A stretch of DNA of 64,000 nt from Brachypodium distachyon (Eukaryota > Streptophyta > Magnoliopsida > Poales > Poaceae), in the NCBI RefSeq assembly GCF_000005505.3, contig NC_016131.3, forward strand, positions 29,813,001 through 29,877,000, given 5' to 3'. The translations under genes and the position numbers were made by a program. Below, piece after piece: positions 58,691 to 64,000 of this stretch. Numbering within the stretch: the stretch's first letter is position 1; each line of letters begins with the position of its first letter. Below the pieces are notes generated by a model. It ran no database searches. It was not told the DNA's origin and saw only the letters and a program-made list of their open reading frames with translations.

Positions 58691-59343
58691 TGGGTCCGGT
58701 GGCATCTACAGTTTCCTTTCTGCTAAAAATTCAACTTATTCGATCCATGCCAACACAAACCCTTAAATTTATAGATTTGACATCCCACGAAAACCAAGCC
58801 ATTCCATTACACAGAAGAATTAACTCTCCCGCGGCATCATCTAGTATGACTATACCGCCTTGGGCAGAATGCCCATCAAATTTTTGATGTGAACAAATAA
58901 AATCAAGTTACAGCGGAGAAGGAAAATGTTGGCAAACTTGGGGAGTATGCAACAGTAACGAACATCACATGTCAATACTGGCAAAATAAGAGCAAACAGT
59001 TTTTACTCCACAATACGATTGCAGGTTTACATGCGGTGGAGAGTCAAGGATGACACAAATAAATAACATCATTCGGTCATTACATAGTCTTAACAAATAA
59101 AGTGAGGACTCCAGCAGCAGAAGCGCCTCCATCCTCAAGCTTAAACCCAGCACATAGCACAGCCTAGCAACTACAAAAATTCCCAAAACATGGCATAATA
59201 AATTCGAAATTGTCCATGACCACGACTTTAAAGTAGAACCCCCAACCATTTATCACTTCCCCCCAGAACAAGAAACTTGGTGATATTTCAACAAAAACAA
59301 GCCCTACCAGGCTCCTTACCAGATGTCCTCAAGAGGAGCTTGA
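58691..59343. other. Spacer and 3' untranslated region of eIF4A
   Basis: The part nearest 59343 should be the eIF4A 3' untranslated region (minus strand). No other gene was recognised. Confidence 0.45.
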
Positions 59344-61148
59344 TCACAGGAGGTCAGCAACGTTGGCTGGGAGCTCTTCAATCACCACGTTGTAGAACTT
59401 CTGGATGTCAAACAGCATCCTCTCATCTTCACGGGTCACAAAGTTGATGGCAACACCCTTCCTACCAAAACGACCACTACGACCGATGCGATGGAGGTAG
59501 TTCTCTGGCTGGGTCGGAAGATCATAGTTGATGACCAGGGACACTTGCTGCACATCAATACCACGAGCAAGCAGGTCGGTGGTAATGAGCACACGGGAAG
59601 AACCAGATCTGAACTCCCTCATGATGATGTCCCTAGTGTTTTGGTCCATGTCACCATGAGTGGCAGAAACTGTGTGGTCCCTGCCCCTCATCTTATCAGT
59701 GAGCCAGTCCACCTTGCGGCGGGTGTTCACAAAGATGACACTCTGGGTGATGGCAAGGGTCTCGTACAGGTCACAGAGTGTGTCGAGCTTCCACTCTTCC
59801 TTCTCCACATTGACATAGAACTGCTTGATACCCTCAAGGGTAAGCTCATCCCTCTTCACAAGGATCCTCACAGGCTTGTTCATGAACTTACGAGTGATCT
59901 CAAGGGCCTCAGGGGGCATTGTAGCAGAGAAGACTCCAACCTGAATCTTTCCGGGGAGCAGCTGGAAGATGTCATAAATCTGCACATACACAACACGGAG
60001 ATCACAACTCACAATTAAAACATGAAGAGTGATTTGAGCACAATAACTACAACTGCCATAGAAAAGTAACTTGGATAATGATTCAAATTAAGATCATGCA
60101 ATTACGCACACAAATTATAAGCAGTTGGTTCAGTAATTCAATTAAACATATGCCAAAAATGAAGCATGCCGAATTTATTTAAGCTGAATTAAAATTTAAG
60201 CTGAATTAATTTTGCAGTGCCTTTCAATTAAGTAATTACAGTGAATGTCAGACCAATAATTTAACTTCAACAGAATCCTAATACTCCATACCAGATGTAA
60301 AATACAATATATGAAAATGGGAATAGAGTGTTTACCTGATCCTTGAAACCTCGGGAAAGCATCTCATCAGCTTCATCCAGGACAAACATCTTGATGTGAT
60401 CAGGGCGCAGAGACTGCCTACGCAACATGTCGAAGACACGACCAGGTGTTCCAACAACAACATGCACCCCACTTGCAAGAATTCTTTGATCCTCACGAAC
60501 AGAAGTTCCTCCAACACATGCATGAACTTTCACACCCAAGTAGTCACCAAGTGCACGCATAACCTTCTCAATCTGCTGCGCAAGCTCACGGGTGGGAGCA
60601 AGTACCAAGGCCTGGCACTCAACCAAACCATAGTCAAGCTGTTGCAGGATTCCAGAGCAGAAGGTAGCAGTCTTTCCTGTTCCAGATTGTGCTTGCTGAA
60701 TAACATCAAGCCCCTTGCAGAAAGGAACAATTCCCCTCTGCTGGATGGCAGAAGGCTTCTCAAAACCTATTGAACAAAAGACAGACATGTGAGAAGAATA
60801 CTACTTTAACAGGCAAAAAGGTACGACAAAACAGATCCTGTACCATAAGCATAAATTCCTCTGAGAAGGTTCTCTTGGAGGCCCATGTCATCAAAGCTCT
60901 CATGAACTTCATCATAGGATGTGAAGAACTCCTCAGTCTCACCCTGGCTCCTGTAGAAAGCAGCATCAGTTGTAAGTACCAAAAAGCAAAAACAGACTCA
61001 GCACACGACTACATACAAACTATCATTGATACCAGTGAGTAGCTAAGATGATGAAAAAACAAATTAATATTACTTACAGCAGCTCCTGCATTTTAGAATC
61101 ATAGTTCTTAGCATCAAACTGGGAACCTTCTGGTGCCATTCCTGCCAT
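59344..61148 (-). CDS. eIF4A: Eukaryotic initiation factor 4A (DEAD-box RNA helicase)
   Basis: ATP-dependent RNA helicase of the eIF4F complex that unwinds mRNA leaders for 40S scanning in the cytoplasm. Four coding exons join in frame: 61148-61078, 60950-60844, 60766-60336 and 59979-59344, giving 414 residues, the standard length. Motifs seen: Q motif [10 protein letters not shown] (60-69), Walker A AQSGTGKT (85-92), PTRELA (117-122), TPGR (166-169), DEAD (190-193), SAT (221-223), and in the C-terminal lobe ARGIDVQQV and HRIGRSGR. The start [14 protein letters not shown] follows a leader intron acceptor (CTCCTGCAG|CCATGG), and this two-base gap to the ATG fixes the start. All catalytic motifs are intact, and the sequence reads as the constitutive plant eIF4A, not the exon-junction eIF4A3. 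It is expected to be broadly and highly expressed. Confidence 0.98.
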
Positions 61149-62200
61149 GGCTGCAGGAGATAAAATATATGTTAGTTAAAACAGGGGGCAAGGCTAACAA
61201 TGCTATAAATACATGAAAATATACTCGCATATTAGAGTAAATTTAGAAAATCTGAAGAAACAAAGAGCACAAAAATTGATTCTTTTTTGCCACACAACAG
61301 AAAAACTAGACATACTTGACAAGAAACATGTAAGAGAAGACCATAAAGATGGTCAATAGATAATACAACATGCAAAACCAATATCTCAACAGTAAAGTCG
61401 ACCAAAGTTGATGGCTACAATGGACTGAGTCAAAACAGACCCCTACTATTATTACCATTGTAGCACACTTTCAAGACAAACAAAGAGTAGCATAAATAGA
61501 TGTAACATCTTTAGCTTGCCTCACACCAGACAGTGATGCTGCTGGCTATGCCTAGACCGCAAGTTCATACAGCCTGAACAGAGTAAGTATAAGCACAAAA
61601 ATACATTATGGCACCACCAAGTATAGCTTGGTACAAGCCTGGGCCAGCTAGCTACGCAATATTTTTGCAGGATACCATAACAAAGAGCATCGCATATTCC
61701 AAATAAATCAACCTAAAGAGCCATGAGCAACAAAGATGGCACCGATCCTTTCAGCCGCAAACAAAGCCCTACAGCGTCAACAGAGAACGAAACCCTAAAA
61801 TCGCGTCCTCGACAGCCAAAAACCTAATCTTTTCCACCGTATCCAAACAGATCCAGCCCTAGAACGGCCCAGATCCGCCCAATCCCGCAACAAACACCCG
61901 CACCTCTACAGATCGGTCCAGCGAGACGGCGGACGAAACAACAACAGAAGCGGGACGAATCAATCGGTGAAGGCAAGAGAGGAGGGGGAGAGAGGGGTTC
62001 GACCTGAAGCGACGGAGAGGAGCCGGTGCGGATCGCCTGGGTGCGCTGCGGTGAATCCGAGATCGGGGTCTCGGATTCGGCGGCGGAGGCGATGAGGGGA
62101 TTGGCAGGAGAGAGAAACAGAGGGTTTGGGCGACGGCGGGGAGAGGCGGCTTTTAAGGGGTCCTCGGGGCGTAGTGGAGCGAGAGAGTCCGGGTAGGGTT
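61149..62200 (-). other. 5' leader intron and promoter-proximal region of eIF4A
   Basis: A leader exon ends at 62004 (CGCTTCAG|GTCGAACC), and the 853-bp leader intron ends two bases before the start codon. The upstream part at 62004-62160 is GC-rich. Long first introns in the leader are common in highly expressed plant genes and can raise expression. Confidence 0.7.
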
Positions 62201-62968
62201 TCTCTCTTCAATGGGCCGCTGATGGGCTCTCAGGGCCTGGACCCGTGTCCCTGTAGGACTCTCTATATTTATTTTTCTTTTTGTTTGTTCTTCCTTATTC
62301 TTTTGTTTAGGGATGTTCTTTCACTTCTTCCTTATTCTCGATCCCGGAAAAGGTGCCATGGAAAATTGGATGATTGGATACGAGTAGCAGTAGGATTGGA
62401 AAAATTTGTTGATAATTTCTTCTAAAATTTGCGTTACCAAATTTGGGAGGCATTTGCTTTGCTACAAAATGCCAATACTTAGCTCTGGAGCAATTTTGCA
62501 TCAAGCCGAGCATGTCCCACCAGGTCTGTGAGAAGATAACTTTGCCGGTTTATATTATGCAGGAACCGTGTGGAGTTTTTAGATCATTTATGTACTTTAA
62601 AGACAACCGAATCTAGAAAGGGGAATGGCAACCAAGCATGGTCCAAACCGGCCTTTTCTTATTCTTTAAAATGAAAGGTCCAGCTTTGTTCTATGGCCAT
62701 GGGCATTACATCTGCCTCGTCACTTTCACATGACTTTTGAAAAGAAAATCCCAGGGAACAATTCAATTCTTGCCATGGTAAGATTTGGGACGTGTACTTT
62801 TGCTGCTACAATGTTACTCTTCTGTTCCTTCTATAAGATGTTCTAAGTTAAAAAAAAATATAGTTTGATCAAAGTTCAAAAGAAAACTATCAACGTCTAC
62901 AATTCTAAATTAGTTCTATTAAATTGGTCATACTATATATCTTCACATTATACTTATTTGATATTGTA
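62201..62968. other. Spacer with no gene seen
   Basis: Upstream flank of eIF4A. No coding signal. Confidence 0.4.
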
Positions 62969-63110
62969 CTCCCTCCTTTCCATATTAAGTGACGAAATAT
63001 ACATGTATCTATTAAGTGACGAAATATACATGTATCTAGACATTTTTTGGATATAAATACATCCATATTTTGGCAAAAATTTGAGTCACTTAATTTGAGA
63101 CGGAGGGAGT
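62969..63110. mobile_element. Stowaway-like MITE with internal 27-bp duplication
   Basis: The ends CTCCCTCCTTTCCATATTAAG and the inverted CACTTAATTTGAGACGGAGGGAG face each other, with TA on both sides. Inside, the 27-bp segment at 62984-63010 is repeated exactly at 63011-63037, making this copy longer than its relatives. Confidence 0.9.
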
Positions 63111-63581
63111 AGATGTTAGTATATTTTTTCTATAAATTTGGTCAAAATTTTAAAAAAATTGACATGGGACAAAGTCTGGACATCTTGTAAAAAAGGACGT
63201 GGAGAGTTCAAAACAATAATTCAAACAATTCTTTTCTTTCTTCAACACTTTGAATGTAAGAAATAATAAATCAGCCACATTTCCGATATGTAGCATTACG
63301 TTTGCTTACTTTACAGAAAAAATGAATGGCAACTATAAATAAAGGCTACATCATGCTTACAAGATTTACATTAGGTATACTGAGTTTGTGACTGACTAAA
63401 TGGCGAAGCAATTTGCTCCTTATTCAACCTTGGAACAGAAAGGAATGCTTTCAGCTTATTGCTATTACACATACTGAAGGCCGCCCAATTTTGGGGGACA
63501 AGTTGGGGAACCCGCACTTTCTATTATTTCCAGCTGTAAATTGGCAGGGAACCATGGCAATTGTCAATGGAGCATGCTTGT
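63111..63581. other. 3' flank of the UDP-sugar pyrophosphorylase gene
   Basis: AT-rich sequence that should contain the 3' untranslated region of the gene ending at 63582. Nothing else was recognised. Confidence 0.4.
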
Positions 63582-64000
63582 TTATGAGCTCATGCAATGC
63601 TTCCCTGGCTCAGTGTAGTTCACCTCCATCTGCTCAACCTTCTCCAACTTGAATCCACGGATCCGGATCTCTTCCTTCTCCGAGGTGTCCTTATGGTCAA
63701 TGTGCTGGATAGCCCACCCTTTGTTTTCTACATGACCGGTGACTTTGACCTGCGAATGGGCAGAGTAATCCATCATTAAGATGACTGTGACGGGCACAGC
63801 AGAATTCTCTAGGGTAACGGTGTTTGTACTACCTCTGCTTCATCGACGGAATTGACTATAAGAGCACCGTCCAAGGAAAGACCGTCGAGTACGATGTTCT
63901 GGCCATTGATGACCAAAACTGATCTCTGGGAAACTGAAGAGTTGCCATGCACTTTCCCCCTGACATCCTTGAATGTAAGACCCCACCTAGGGCTCCAAGT
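63582..64000 (-). CDS. USP: UDP-sugar pyrophosphorylase, C-terminal part (runs off the window)
   Basis: Cytosolic enzyme that converts sugar-1-phosphates and UTP to UDP-sugars with broad specificity, serving salvage for cell-wall synthesis. Two exons are visible: 64000-63833 (continuing beyond the window) and 63749-63582, joined VDEAE|VKVTG in frame, 111 residues in total. The first shows the left-handed beta-helix end typical of these enzymes (SLDGALIVNSVDEAE). The second shows ENKGW, EEIRIRGFKL and KVEQMEV up to the TAA stop. The catalytic nucleotide-binding core lies outside the window. Family assignment rests on recalled similarity of this C-terminal block and on its position beside eIF4A, as in rice. 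Confidence 0.75.

Overview
The window is nuclear DNA from a grass (Poaceae). Genes have GT-AG introns, and the DNA between them is packed with grass-type transposable elements: CACTA, Mutator-like, Stowaway MITEs, a LINE and LTR debris. Five host genes are recognisable, all on the minus strand: a GT14 (core-2/I-branching) glycosyltransferase, an HMA2-type Zn/Cd P1B-ATPase, a J-domain protein with two DUF3444 domains, eIF4A, and the 3' end of a UDP-sugar pyrophosphorylase. From memory, rice carries HMA2, eIF4A and UDP-sugar pyrophosphorylase close together near the end of chromosome 6, so this looks like the orthologous segment in another grass. The species cannot be fixed by reading alone.

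Layout. 1-953: 5' end of a minus-strand CACTA element, with the first codons of a transposase-associated domain at the window edge. 1.3-2.2 kb: Mutator-like element. 2.6-7.3 kb: a broken duplicate of the 3' part of the GT14 gene, a degenerate ~118-bp satellite array, a plant snRNA-type (USE + TATA) promoter driving an unidentified ~255-nt Pol III-like transcript candidate, and then the intact GT14 gene (6.6-10.5 kb, 10 coding exons, 370 aa). 15.5-22.2 kb: HMA2 (9 exons, 1039 aa). 22-35 kb: gene-poor, dense in MITEs, with a retroposon, a CACTA terminus and an LTR remnant. 35.3-38.4 kb: J-domain/DUF3444 gene (single coding exon, 5'UTR intron). 41.5-56.2 kb: tandem repeats of a ~2.6-kb unit carrying an unrecognised intronless gene. 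One copy is intact, one is frameshifted by 1 bp, and only the tail of another remains. The array is split by about 9 kb of foreign DNA holding a Ulp1-like (C48) protease transposon gene, itself interrupted by an 856-bp Mutator-like element with a perfect 9-bp target duplication, and a candidate endogenous pararetrovirus or LTR fragment. 57.5-58.7 kb: LINE 3' fragment. 59.3-62.2 kb: eIF4A. 63.6-64 kb: end of UDP-sugar pyrophosphorylase.

The host genes do not form a pathway; they are ordinary neighbours in conserved order. The points of most interest are the Pol III-type transcription unit at 5.87-6.20 kb, the decaying tandem family of unknown genes, the nested insertions at 44-53 kb, and the local duplication plus satellite next to the GT14 gene. 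Exon coordinates were derived by hand from reading frame and splice-site continuity.
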